A DNA stretch of 64,000 bases. It comes from Polaromonas sp. Lineage in GTDB: Bacteria; Pseudomonadota; Gammaproteobacteria; Burkholderiales; Burkholderiaceae_C. The position numbers and the translations under genes are program-made. Of this stretch, positions 20,268 to 28,718 are shown in pieces. A model generated the notes under the pieces. It searched no databases. It was not told the DNA's origin and saw only the letters and a list, made by a program, of their open reading frames with translations. How positions within the stretch are numbered: position 1 is the first letter of the stretch; the number at the start of each line of letters is the position of its first letter. Location of the stretch: NCBI RefSeq assembly GCF_012927485.1, contig NZ_JABBPC010000032.1, forward strand, positions 62,001 through 126,000, written 5' to 3'.

Positions 20268-20954
20268 ATGAATTCCATTTCGCGTTTCGTATCAGGCCTC
20301 GCACTCGCCGGTGGAGCCCTATTTTTGGCCACTCAGGCCACGTCAGCGCCCAATACCATCCAGCTTCCCGCCGAAACCGCCAAGCTACGCCCTTCGCAAC
20401 TACCGGGCTACGCGATGGCGATGGAAAAGTGCGCCATCTGTCATTCGGCCGACTACGTCAATTACCAGCCACCGGGCATGACCCAGCCCCAGTGGACGGC
20501 TGAGATGGTAAAGATGCAGCATGCCTACGGCGCACCCCTCAGCGACAGCGAGGTGAAGCAGATCGGGGCCTACCTGGCGGTAGCCTACGGCACGGCCAAG
20601 GCCACCGACGACAGCGTGATTGCTGTGTCGGCTCCTCCCGCGCCGGGCGCTGTTTTGCCAACAGACCCGGCCGTGCCATCAACCCCGGCCGGGGTAGGCC
20701 CCGCCATCGATGTACAGGCCTTACTCAACGCTAACGCCTGCCTCAGTTGCCATGCTATCTCCCAGAAGATCGTTGGACCGGCTTATCACGATGTAGCGGT
20801 CAAATACAAGGGGGACGCCCAAGCGCTCGTCAAACTCGAAGCCAGCATCCGGCAGGGGGGCGTCGGCAAGTGGGGCCAAGTCCCGATGCCGCCGTTTGCC
20901 GGGTTGAGCGACGCGCAGGTCAAGGCCTTGGCCGAGTTCGTGTTCAAACAGTAA
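20268..20954 (+). CDS. diheme cytochrome c: SorB-like domain fused to a c551-like domain
   Basis: A 228-residue exported cytochrome with signal peptide (to about residue 27). The first haem site CAICH (Cys55, Cys58, His59) sits in a SorB-like context (HSADYVNYQPPGM, KMQHAYGAP). An Ala/Pro-rich linker of about 35 residues follows, then a second domain with CLSCH (158-162) and distal Met207 in VPMPPF, typical of c551/c5. Classic SorB is monohaem, so this looks like electron acceptor and carrier in one chain. It is 10 bases after sorA and probably the direct electron acceptor. Confidence 0.88.
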   Translation: MNSISRFVSGLALAGGALFLATQATSAPNTIQLPAETAKLRPSQLPGYAMAMEKCAICHSADYVNYQPPGMTQPQWTAEMVKMQHAYGAPLSDSEVKQIGAYLAVAYGTAKATDDSVIAVSAPPAPGAVLPTDPAVPSTPAGVGPAIDVQALLNANACLSCHAISQKIVGPAYHDVAVKYKGDAQALVKLEASIRQGGVGKWGQVPMPPFAGLSDAQVKALAEFVFKQ

Positions 20955-20970
20955 GCTGAAGCAAAGCAGC

Positions 20971-21339
20971 ATGGCCTATCTTTCAGATCCACGCGTTTTG
21001 TTTGCAGCGGAACGGACCCTCCTGGCGTGGCAACGCTCAGCCATTGCGCTGATGGGATTCGGCTTCGTGGTGGAGCGCTTTGGGCTCTTCCTGCAAGTGG
21101 TTGCTCGAACGCCCCCCAGTTCGCTGCATCGCGGGTTCACGCTCTGGATCGGCATCACCTTGTTGCTGCTGGGCGCGGCGGCAAACGTGATCGCAATTGT
21201 GCAGTTCCGCCGGATCACCAAAGGATTGAGTACGGAAGAAATTCCGCCAGGGTACTGGACGGATGCCGGCGTCTGGATGGGTATTGCGTTGACGGCCATA
21301 GCGCTGACGCTGGTCACTTACTTCGCGCTCTCGCCATGA
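20971..21339 (+). CDS. DUF202 (YidH-like) membrane protein
   Basis: A 122-residue inner-membrane protein with three hydrophobic helices. The opening DPRVLFAAERTLLAWQRSA is the DUF202 signature (ERTxLAWxR). It begins 16 bases after the cytochrome stop and is very likely the last gene of the sorA operon. No biochemical function is established for DUF202; its place here suggests envelope stress or sulfur metabolism. Confidence 0.85.
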   Translation: MAYLSDPRVLFAAERTLLAWQRSAIALMGFGFVVERFGLFLQVVARTPPSSLHRGFTLWIGITLLLLGAAANVIAIVQFRRITKGLSTEEIPPGYWTDAGVWMGIALTAIALTLVTYFALSP

Positions 21340-21499
21340 GGGTGTGCGGCGCCCGACTTTGAAAGGGGAGAAAAAATCGGGCAGGACGGCTCGTCTATCG
21401 TTTCGAGGCATCTTCATGAAAATAGAGCGAACCAGGTTTTTCTCGCGGTCTTAACTTTGAAGTGCAATACAGCTGCAATGACCCCGGTAAGGCGTGACT

Positions 21500-21658
21500 A
21501 TGAAGCTCCAATCTCATTACAGCCAGCTTGACCCCCAGGATTGGCAGACCGTTGCCACAGGGCATGAACAAGGATTGAGCTTCCGGACAATGACCCGGAG
21601 GCCAAGTGATGTGTTTGCACGATCCGTTATTCAAACTCTCTTTACCGCATCACACTGA
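21500..21658 (+). pseudogene. possible IS30-type transposase N-terminal remnant
   Basis: A 52-codon frame opening MKLQSHYSQLDPQDWQTVAT and GLSFRTMTRR resembles the N-terminal helix-turn-helix of IS30-family transposases (Y-x-x-L-x-x-x-x-R-x-x-I then a G-x-S-x-R-x-I-A-R segment). The similarity ends after about 35 residues and the catalytic domain is absent. No inverted repeats were identified. It overlaps the end of blh by 9 bases. The rest of the gap from 21340 shows nothing recognisable. The call is tentative. Confidence 0.35.
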
Positions 21659-22549
21659 ATGCTTCCAGCCTGTGAAACGCACCCGTTCCACCAGTAGCAT
21701 GTGCGGGACTGTCAGCGCTGCCAGTGCCACAAACACAAACTGTAGCAAGCGCTCGTCGGGTGGAGAATCGGGGAGCAGAGCCCAGCCTGCGCCGGCCATT
21801 GCGAGAACTGCCAACATAGGCGTGACGGCCACCAAAAAGAGCCGTTGCGGCGTGACGCTGGCGTACTTTTGCGTGCGCAATATGTGTCGCGCGCTGTGCA
21901 TGCCGCAGAAAAAGACAGCAAACCCCAGCAGCGGCGTCGCCATCAGGGCCAACAGGCCAACTGCCGCCATCTCTAGCGCAGCCAGGCGATCGCGCCGCGC
22001 GTCGCGCAGCACCAGCAGCGCGAGGGCTAGCACCGAAGGCCAGGCAATCAGCTGAAGTCCGGCAGTAACGTGGAGCGCCGCAGGGCTCCCCACCAGCATG
22101 GAGAAAAGCCTGAAAAGTTCAGTCGCATGCAGCGCGGCGGGCAGGGCTATCACGGCGATGCCGTAAAGCAGGCGCGCCGCGAACCCGGCACCGGGCGCTG
22201 GGTCACCCGAAAAATGAAGCACTGACAACAGCAGGAAACCGATCAAAAATAGCGTCGGCATAAGCCACCACAGCGCCACTGCCAGGGCCGCCAGTAGCAG
22301 ATACAAAACCACAAACCCGATCCAGCGCGCACGCCCTTGGATGCGTTGCAACGACTGCGCGAAAATTGGATCAAGCGCACCGTGCGGGACGCCCAGCAAC
22401 ACCACCAGCAAGGCTACAAGCACTAGCTCGTGCCGAGGATTCATCGGGGCCAGCAGTACTGAAAAGCCTACCGTTATCACGGCAACCGCACAAAATACGA
22501 TCCCCTGAAGGCGCACGGCGTTCATTCGCGGGTAGGAATGGTTTGCCAT
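21650..22549 (-). CDS. blh: Brp/Blh family beta-carotene 15,15'-dioxygenase
   Basis: Inner-membrane enzyme cleaving beta-carotene into two retinals, the chromophore of the rhodopsin encoded upstream. The 299-residue protein has about eight hydrophobic segments with the iron-binding His positions of the family: GVPHGALDP, SVLHFSGD and CGMHSARH. The ATG at 22549 lies one base after the crtY stop; the in-frame extension upstream is inside crtY and lacks similarity. It is the last gene of the rhodopsin/carotenoid operon. Confidence 0.93.
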   Translation of the reverse strand: MANHSYPRMNAVRLQGIVFCAVAVITVGFSVLLAPMNPRHELVLVALLVVLLGVPHGALDPIFAQSLQRIQGRARWIGFVVLYLLLAALAVALWWLMPTLFLIGFLLLSVLHFSGDPAPGAGFAARLLYGIAVIALPAALHATELFRLFSMLVGSPAALHVTAGLQLIAWPSVLALALLVLRDARRDRLAALEMAAVGLLALMATPLLGFAVFFCGMHSARHILRTQKYASVTPQRLFLVAVTPMLAVLAMAGAGWALLPDSPPDERLLQFVFVALAALTVPHMLLVERVRFTGWKHSV

Positions 22550-22550
22550 G

Positions 22551-23729
22551 TTACGAGCCTGCTGGCAAGCTTTGGCCAGAACTGGCGGCGCTAAACAATT
22601 GTTGTAAAAACGGTTTGACTGGCAAGGCCAGAATAATGGACGTGTAATCAAGAAGACTGCCGCAGTCGCTCAGAAAACGGATCACCTTTTGGCTGTCCGC
22701 ACGGACAAACAGCGTCATAAACAGTTGCGGCGCCAATTCGGGCTGGCGGCGAATGAGGTTTAAAAAGAGGCGGTCCATCTGCCAGAGTAAAGCGGGATCC
22801 TTGACGTGCCCGATCGGCCAACCGCCCCCGGCTATTGCCTGCGCGCAGCCAGCAGCCCAGCGCTGAATGCGTTGAAATGCATAGCCTGTTGCTGGCCGGG
22901 CAGCCCCTGCCGAAACGCCCACCCGCACATAAGCCGGCTTAAATTCGGCCCAACCAGAAGCCGAGCGATCGAGGCCCATGGGAAGCACCCCATGCTCTGT
23001 GCGCAGCACGGTGAAATGGGCACCGTTGACACGCTGCGCAATAGCAGCATTCAGCTCAGCCGCTAGATCATCGGCTGCGAGGGGCGCAACGGCAAAGACC
23101 GTGAACTCCACCAGCGCCCGCGTTTTTGAAATCGGCAGCACATAGGTGAAAGCAACCCGCTCAGGGTTTGCGGGTAAAAAATCCATCAGGTCAGCGCACC
23201 CTGGCTCAAAAACAGTCTGAGAACAGTCAATTTCATAGCCATAAAAAGACTGCCACAGCAATGCACCGCCAAGCGCCGGCATCTGTAGGGGCCGGGTGTC
23301 CACGACCATGGCCGCTGTCAGTTGCCCGACCGCGGTGTCCAGATGCCAGCGCCCGCCGTGAAACTGTGGCTCTGACAGGACCGGCGTGTCCATTTGCAGA
23401 TGCAGCTGCGGCGCATCCATCAACGCGGCCTGTGCAACCGCTTGAAACTGCTCGGCGGCCAGCATGCGATAGGGAGTGCTGGCGCAATCGATACGCACGG
23501 TCTGATCTGCGTTGCGTACTTTGACGACGGGCCATTGATGCTGTGCCAATTGGGCGAAAGGCGTCGCTTCGCCGCCCCAAAAACACCAGGTCCGATCGTT
23601 GAGATAGCGCGGCCGCTGCTCGAGGATCAATGTCGCAGGCGCGCGATGACCGAGCTGGGCTAGTCGCATGGCCAGACTCAGCCCGGCGCAGCCGCCTCCC
23701 AGAATCAACAGTTCAACGTCACGCCGCAT
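22551..23729 (-). CDS. crtY: lycopene beta-cyclase CrtY
   Basis: Flavoprotein cyclising both ends of lycopene to give beta-carotene. The 392-residue protein opens with the Rossmann dinucleotide motif LLILGGGCAGLSLAMRLA, followed by RTWCFW, the conserved lycopene-cyclase WCFW-type motif. PLQMPALGGALLWQSFYG and the later AGAARPATGYAF match the family. It overlaps crtB by 11 bases and precedes blh by one base, so translation is coupled through the operon. Confidence 0.95.
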   Translation of the reverse strand: MRRDVELLILGGGCAGLSLAMRLAQLGHRAPATLILEQRPRYLNDRTWCFWGGEATPFAQLAQHQWPVVKVRNADQTVRIDCASTPYRMLAAEQFQAVAQAALMDAPQLHLQMDTPVLSEPQFHGGRWHLDTAVGQLTAAMVVDTRPLQMPALGGALLWQSFYGYEIDCSQTVFEPGCADLMDFLPANPERVAFTYVLPISKTRALVEFTVFAVAPLAADDLAAELNAAIAQRVNGAHFTVLRTEHGVLPMGLDRSASGWAEFKPAYVRVGVSAGAARPATGYAFQRIQRWAAGCAQAIAGGGWPIGHVKDPALLWQMDRLFLNLIRRQPELAPQLFMTLFVRADSQKVIRFLSDCGSLLDYTSIILALPVKPFLQQLFSAASSGQSLPAGS

Positions 23730-24687
23730 GATGCAGGAAAGACGCGCTGCTCAAACTCGGACAATTCGAGAGTGCGAAGTGCAGGCGCTTGTCGTGAAGT
23801 TCCGGATGCCGCCAGAATGAGCGGCTTACGGGAATCGCTACCAGCGCTCGTGTCGTGATGACGGCCTTTCGCCATGGCGGCACGACGATGCGCCCGGTCC
23901 AATAGGCATAGTTGCACGCTCTGAGCTGCCGGCCTATGGCGTGGTACATCCGAGCCGCCACCAGGATACTGCTGCGCGCGCGCGCCGGCAGATAGGACAG
24001 GCCGAGTTCGCCGCTTTGGTAATAGGTATCCGCACAGTCGAGCAGGGTGGCGACGCATTGCCGTAGCGTATCGCGCAGTATTCCAGTCGGATTGATCAGC
24101 GCCTCAGGCGCCAGATCGCCCACCAGATCGGCCGGCAAATAGCGACGGTCAAGGACTGCATCGGCGGCAATATCGCGGCAGATATTCGTTAGTTGCATCG
24201 CGATGCCCAGGTCAACCGCGTGCGGAAAAGCGGCTGGCTCGTCAGTATCCAGCACCTTGCACATCATCAGCCCCACCGTTCCTGCAACCTGATAGCAGTA
24301 GCGCAGCAGTGCATCCATATCGGGCATGCGGACCCGTTCAAGATCGGACTGCACACCCGCTATGAGATCCAGGAAGATATCGGAATCAATGCTGCACTCT
24401 TGCAGCAAAGCCAGTCCATCCTGGATCACTGGCTGGTTTGAATGGCCGCCGCGTATCGACGCAGCAGCGCCGGCCAGCGCTTCTTTTGCCAACAGCACCG
24501 AGCTGGTCTCGTCGGCCAGGTCGTCAATGTAGCGGCAGAGTCGATAAAGGCGCGTGGCCCGGGCGGCATGCACGGGTCCGAGCAATTGACGGGCCCAATA
24601 AAAGCTGCGCCCTTTTGCGGCCAGCACGCTGTTGGCGCTGGCTGTCAGCGCAGGCCCTGCAACCGCCGCTTGAACCAACTCTGTCAT
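23719..24687 (-). CDS. crtB: phytoene synthase CrtB
   Basis: Condenses two geranylgeranyl diphosphates to phytoene. The 322-residue protein carries the squalene/phytoene synthase features: SFYWARQLLG, the first Asp-rich motif in LYRLCRYIDDLADE, GTVGLMMCKVL, and the second motif AMQLTNICRDIAADAV. The ATG at 24687 overlaps the crtI stop as ATGA; the upstream extension is not family-like. Confidence 0.96.
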   Translation of the reverse strand: MTELVQAAVAGPALTASANSVLAAKGRSFYWARQLLGPVHAARATRLYRLCRYIDDLADETSSVLLAKEALAGAAASIRGGHSNQPVIQDGLALLQECSIDSDIFLDLIAGVQSDLERVRMPDMDALLRYCYQVAGTVGLMMCKVLDTDEPAAFPHAVDLGIAMQLTNICRDIAADAVLDRRYLPADLVGDLAPEALINPTGILRDTLRQCVATLLDCADTYYQSGELGLSYLPARARSSILVAARMYHAIGRQLRACNYAYWTGRIVVPPWRKAVITTRALVAIPVSRSFWRHPELHDKRLHFALSNCPSLSSASFLHHAA

Positions 24688-26159
24688 GCAGATCCAGCGA
24701 GTGGAATCAGTGCATCCATGACCTTGGCGGAGCACAGGACACCCGGTAGCCCGGCCCCCGGATGGGTCCCGGCGCCGACCAGATAAAGATTTTTCAGCCC
24801 TTCTGCCCGGTTATGAAAACGAAACCAGGCCGACTGCCGAAACAACGGGGACACTGAAAACCCGGCGCCGTGCTGGCTTAAATAATCATGCTCGAAGTCC
24901 TTCGGTGTCATGAAGAATTCTTCGGTAATTGTCGCCGCCAGGTTGGGTAGGATGGTTTTACCCAGCGCGGCAACGATTCGGTCGCGCAGGGCCTGGCCTT
25001 CCTTGGCCCAATCCAGTTTTCCCAGCAAATTGGGCACCGGGCACAGCACATAGAAACTGTCGCAGCCCGCCGGCGCAAAGCTCGGGTCCGTGGCCGTTGG
25101 CCGGTGCAGATAGAGCGAAAAGTCTTCGGCCAAAGTCTTACGGTCGAAAATGTCGGCCAGCAGTTCGCGGTAGCGCTCACCCATCCAGATGGTGTGGTGC
25201 GCGACCTCGGGATAGGTTTGCGTGGTGCCGAAATACAAAACGAAAAGCCCCATTGAAAACGCGGCGGCACCGAGCTTCAGCCGCGTTGAAATGGCTTGCT
25301 CGGAGGGCTTGACCATTTGGCTGTATAGATGCGCTGGATCTGCGTTGGAAACCACGAGATCGGCCATCACCTTCCGCCCGTCAGCCATGACGATGCCCTT
25401 GACGACGCCTTCATCAATCGTCAGCGAGGCCACCGTCTGACCGAGTTGGATTTCAATCCCTTGCCGCGCCATCAACGCGCCCAAAGCTCGGGTAATGGCC
25501 GCAGTTCCCCCCATCGCGAAATGCACCCCATAAGCGCGCTCCAGATAATGGATCAAGCCGTAGATGCTGGTCGTGTCAAAAGGATTGCCGCCCACCAGCA
25601 GAGGCTGGATGGAGAACGCTTGGCGCAGCTTCGGGTGGCTCAGGTAGCGGGACACCAGCTGCCAGACCGTTTCGTGGCTGCGCAGGGCCAGCAGTCTGGG
25701 AATCTGCTTGAGCATGGTCCGCAGCCGGTGAAACGGCATCGCCGACAATTCGGTAAAACCGACGTCGAAGATACGCTTCGAATGACTCAACAAATTGCGG
25801 TAGCCGTCGCAATCGCGTGGCTCGATGCGCGCAATCTCAGCCAGGGTCTCTTCGAGCGTGCCGCCATAGTCAAAGGTATCGCCATCGGCGAAATAAAACC
25901 GGTACCAAGGCTTCAACGGAACCAGCGTGACATGGTCGGAAAATTTTTCGCCGAACAAGGCGAACAACTCGTCAAACAAAAACGGCGCCGTGATGACGGT
26001 AGGGCCGGCATCGTGGCGAAAACCATTGCGCTCGAACACCTGCGCACGTCCGCCGAGCTGGGCGCAGCGGTCCACCAGAGTCACGCGGTAACCCTTGGCC
26101 CGCAGACGCAATGCAGCCGCCATGCCACCGAATCCGGCGCCGATGACCAGGGCTTGCAT
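24684..26159 (-). CDS. crtI: phytoene desaturase CrtI
   Basis: FAD-dependent desaturase taking phytoene to lycopene. At 491 residues it is full length, with the N-terminal FAD motif ALVIGAGFGGMAAALRLRA, RAQVFERNGFRHDAGPTVI, and the C-terminal bacterial-type signature NLYLVGAGTHPGAGLPGV. The start shares one base with the crtE stop (TGATG) and the stop overlaps the crtB start. Four-step desaturation to lycopene fits the presence of crtY downstream. Confidence 0.97.
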   Translation of the reverse strand: MQALVIGAGFGGMAAALRLRAKGYRVTLVDRCAQLGGRAQVFERNGFRHDAGPTVITAPFLFDELFALFGEKFSDHVTLVPLKPWYRFYFADGDTFDYGGTLEETLAEIARIEPRDCDGYRNLLSHSKRIFDVGFTELSAMPFHRLRTMLKQIPRLLALRSHETVWQLVSRYLSHPKLRQAFSIQPLLVGGNPFDTTSIYGLIHYLERAYGVHFAMGGTAAITRALGALMARQGIEIQLGQTVASLTIDEGVVKGIVMADGRKVMADLVVSNADPAHLYSQMVKPSEQAISTRLKLGAAAFSMGLFVLYFGTTQTYPEVAHHTIWMGERYRELLADIFDRKTLAEDFSLYLHRPTATDPSFAPAGCDSFYVLCPVPNLLGKLDWAKEGQALRDRIVAALGKTILPNLAATITEEFFMTPKDFEHDYLSQHGAGFSVSPLFRQSAWFRFHNRAEGLKNLYLVGAGTHPGAGLPGVLCSAKVMDALIPLAGSA

Positions 26160-27103
26160 CAGCGGGTCTCCCGCAACAAGTTACCCGTCAGCTTACGGCG
26201 CATATCGGCGGAAAACCCAAGCAGTAAGGCGCCCGCGCCGGACGGCAGCTTTGCAGCGTTGGACTCGCACAGCGCCAAGTGCTGTAGGCCAAGATTTCTT
26301 GCACGAAGAGTTGCCGCAGCACGAGACTGGGACTGGATGGAAACGAGAACAATATTCAGAGCCGGGCGCTTATTTCCGCCGCCGTCAATGCGCTCGGCAT
26401 CGCCAACCAGGTCTTCCATGTCATCAAATATCTGATAGCCGACGGCAAAGTTTTCACAAGCTTGCCGCGCCACTGGTACAGCGTCTTCGTATCCTGATGC
26501 CAGCAGCGCAAGTTCCAGCGGTAAGCCCAGCAATGCACCGGATTTGGCCATGACAATTTTTGTATAAAGCCCAACGCCATCGGCCTGGGCGTCAAGCCCG
26601 GCAAGGTCTGCACATTGCCCGTCGATAGCCATGGCGGTGCGCTCATGGAGCAGCGCCAGCAGGGACGGCAAAGCAGCGGGCTGGCTGATCGTGCACAGCG
26701 CGCAATAAGCTGCTGACAGCAAAAAGTCCCCGCTGCAGATGGCGATGTTGCCGCCATACTTTGCCCACACGGCTTGCTGCCCGCGTCTGAAGTGATCCCG
26801 GTCTTGCAAGTCGTCATGGATTAGCGAGGCGTTGTGCATTAATTCTGCACAGGTTGCAATGCACAACACGTCGTTGTCCGACAGCCCCAGCGCCAGACCC
26901 GCAGCAAGACCTAGTCGAGCCCTCACACGTTGGCCTCCGGCTCCCAGATGATAGGCTGCAGCCGACCTCGCGCCAATCTCACCGGATTCCGAAAAACCAG
27001 CTCGAGACCCTGCTGCGTCGCGCATACGCGATTCCACCTGAGGGAGCAAGGTCTCCAGCTTCTCATGCGGATTTGCGATCCGCAGGTGGACAGGTGAAGG
27101 CAT
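26159..27103 (-). CDS. crtE: geranylgeranyl diphosphate synthase CrtE
   Basis: Polyprenyl synthetase supplying GGPP for carotenoids. The 314-residue protein has both Asp-rich motifs, LIHDDLQD (first) and QIFDDMEDL (second), plus the GGQRVRARL segment that binds isopentenyl diphosphate. The ATG at 27103 is chosen over one 30 bases upstream because it has GGAG 7 bases before it. It follows the rhodopsin gene by 93 bases on the same strand and is probably in its transcript. No isopentenyl diphosphate isomerase gene is seen in the window. Confidence 0.94.
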   Translation of the reverse strand: MPSPVHLRIANPHEKLETLLPQVESRMRDAAGSRAGFSESGEIGARSAAAYHLGAGGQRVRARLGLAAGLALGLSDNDVLCIATCAELMHNASLIHDDLQDRDHFRRGQQAVWAKYGGNIAICSGDFLLSAAYCALCTISQPAALPSLLALLHERTAMAIDGQCADLAGLDAQADGVGLYTKIVMAKSGALLGLPLELALLASGYEDAVPVARQACENFAVGYQIFDDMEDLVGDAERIDGGGNKRPALNIVLVSIQSQSRAAATLRARNLGLQHLALCESNAAKLPSGAGALLLGFSADMRRKLTGNLLRETR

Positions 27104-27196
27104 TGAAAGTCTCCGTTTCAGTCGGTAAGACACATCGCTGTGCAGGCCCGGAAAAGAATTGTTTCCGATGCTCCGGATGGAGAAAGCGCCGGGAAA

Positions 27197-28009
27197 TTAC
27201 AGCGTTTGCTTTTTGCTCATGCTCTCGGACTCGTTCACGGCGACCGTCCAGATAATCAGACCGAAGGCAATCTTGTTGAGCACATCAGCCAGGTTATAAA
27301 TAATGTTCAATGCATTTGCGCTGTTGGCTGGGCTGCTGCCGGTGAAGTAGCCAAAGAAATAGCCGATTGGGTAAATTGCCCAGCCGAAAGTCACAATCAA
27401 ACGCATGGTATTAAACGCTGACTGCACCGATGGCGGCGCGCTTTGTGCGTTGATTTTGCTGGCCTGGCCCATGAAAATTTCATAGAGAATGAACGCCCAG
27501 CCCGCCATACCAATGATGAAGGCTGGCAGCACCGACATGTACCCTGCCTCGCCCACATAGCCGCCAATCAGCATGACGAGCGTGCCGATCATGAGACGCC
27601 AGAAGATACCGACGGGCACCTTCGTGATGGCTGACAAGATCAGGTAAAACTCAATCATCAGCAAAGGCACGGTGATCAGCCAGTCAATGTAGCGAAACAC
27701 GGTTGGCGTTGAGCCGGTGGTGACCCACACTTCCCGCATATAGAAATAGTGCACTGCGGCCACCAGCGTCACAAGGCCGGAGACGGTGAGCGATGTCTTC
27801 CATTTGGCAGAAACGCGGTCACGCTCCAGGAAGAAAAAGACCGTCGATGCGATCAGCGCCATCGAAATAAGCCAAAAGGATATCCCGACAAAGTCATCAG
27901 GTTTTAACATCGCGCTGGATGCGGCTGAAGCGTGGGTGGTGACGAAACACAATGCAAGTCCGAAAGTCAAGCTTGCAAGCGTTTTGGAAAAAAAGTGATT
28001 CAGTAGCAT
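27197..28009 (-). CDS. proteorhodopsin, green-type proton pump
   Basis: A 270-residue seven-helix retinal protein with N-terminal signal peptide (to about residue 29). FRYIDWLITVPLLMIEF carries Asp109 (acceptor, D97 in proteorhodopsin), Thr113 (T101) and Glu120 (E108 donor), the DTE motif of outward proton pumps. His87 (H75 equivalent) is in AAVHYFYMREVW. The Schiff-base Lys246 is in NLADVLNKIAFGLIIW. Leu117 occupies the spectral tuning position 105, where Leu gives green and Gln blue absorption. The start at 28009 gives the signal peptide and has AGGGAA upstream. Retinal is supplied by the following crt/blh genes. Confidence 0.97.
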   Translation of the reverse strand: MLLNHFFSKTLASLTFGLALCFVTTHASAASSAMLKPDDFVGISFWLISMALIASTVFFFLERDRVSAKWKTSLTVSGLVTLVAAVHYFYMREVWVTTGSTPTVFRYIDWLITVPLLMIEFYLILSAITKVPVGIFWRLMIGTLVMLIGGYVGEAGYMSVLPAFIIGMAGWAFILYEIFMGQASKINAQSAPPSVQSAFNTMRLIVTFGWAIYPIGYFFGYFTGSSPANSANALNIIYNLADVLNKIAFGLIIWTVAVNESESMSKKQTL

Positions 28010-28044
28010 GCGGGTTTCCCTGAAAATGCATGACCAGTTGTACC

Positions 28045-28064
28045 GAAGAACCTTTCGGTTCTTC
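28045..28064 (-). promoter_or_regulatory. 5' leader hairpin of the rhodopsin gene
   Basis: On the coding strand GAAGAACC-GAAA-GGTTCTTC forms a perfect 8-base-pair stem closed by a GNRA-type tetraloop, 35 bases before the rhodopsin start codon. It could stabilise the mRNA or bind a regulator. Function is inferred from structure and position. Confidence 0.5.
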
Positions 28065-28129
28065 ACCTGTCATGATTTCAGTGATCCCCGGTGGGGTCCA
28101 GACTAATCACGAACCACAAGTATAAATAA

Positions 28130-28143
28130 ATACCGATTGGTAT
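28130..28143. promoter_or_regulatory. palindrome in rhodopsin promoter region
   Basis: ATACC-GATT-GGTAT lies about 120 bases upstream of the rhodopsin start. Directly downstream of it on the coding strand is TATACT, a fair -10 hexamer, though the 17-base-spaced -35 (AACAAT) is poor. This suggests an operator next to the operon promoter. Apart from the hairpin and the ECF motif, the 709-base gap from 28010 to 28718 holds no gene I can support. Confidence 0.35.
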
Positions 28144-28470
28144 TGTTCGGTGTTTTCCCTAATTCCCGGACGACTGAAGGGCGATTGACTAACGCTTCCT
28201 AAGTGTCGTTAGTTTCTCCAGCTCCAGGCGTTTGAGCGCCTGCCCGACGAGTCCACCACTCCGCGCTTTCGCCACCGACCAGCTCCGGCCATGTGAGCTA
28301 CATTGGTGAAGGCCCCAAAACGGAAGTAAAAATAAAAAGCTTCGTGTGGCGTGTCCGTGAATTCAACTTTTTGAAAATCAACGGCGCACTACTCGACAGC
28401 ACGATCAGGTATTCAGAGCATCCCTAGCAGCGCCAAAAAAGGAGCTCCATGCAATAAAACCCTGGTCCAC

Positions 28471-28497
28471 GGAATAAATGGGGGCAGAGTTACGTCT
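28471..28497 (+). promoter_or_regulatory. ECF-type promoter motif upstream of the beta-propeller gene
   Basis: GGAATAAA, 14 bases, CGTCT followed by ACCGC, as in the copy at 53944. It lies 222 bases before the start of the Tat-exported beta-propeller gene. The implied long 5' leader contains two inverted repeats, CCAGGTTT/AAACCTGG (28517-28571) and ATCGGGTG/CACCCGAT (28625-28649). Confidence 0.6.
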
Positions 28498-28718
28498 ACC
28501 GCTTGGTGGTGCTTATCCAGGTTTGCTACGTGTTGACGTTCGGCCAGGGCAGGATTGTCAGCGAAACCTGGCAAATTAACCTGAAGTTGGCGGTCGCAGC
28601 CGACTTTTAAAAACCGCTTTAAAGATCGGGTGGGCATTATTCACCCGATAAAACAGATCGCCTCCCAGTCGCTTTTTGGCCGGGATTTATCACATTAACC
28701 GATTTTAAAAAGGTACCT

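Noticed and set aside
28413..28637. 74-codon minus-strand frame upstream of the beta-propeller gene
   Set aside because: No ribosome binding site or family similarity, and the region carries the ECF motif and stems of the opposite strand.
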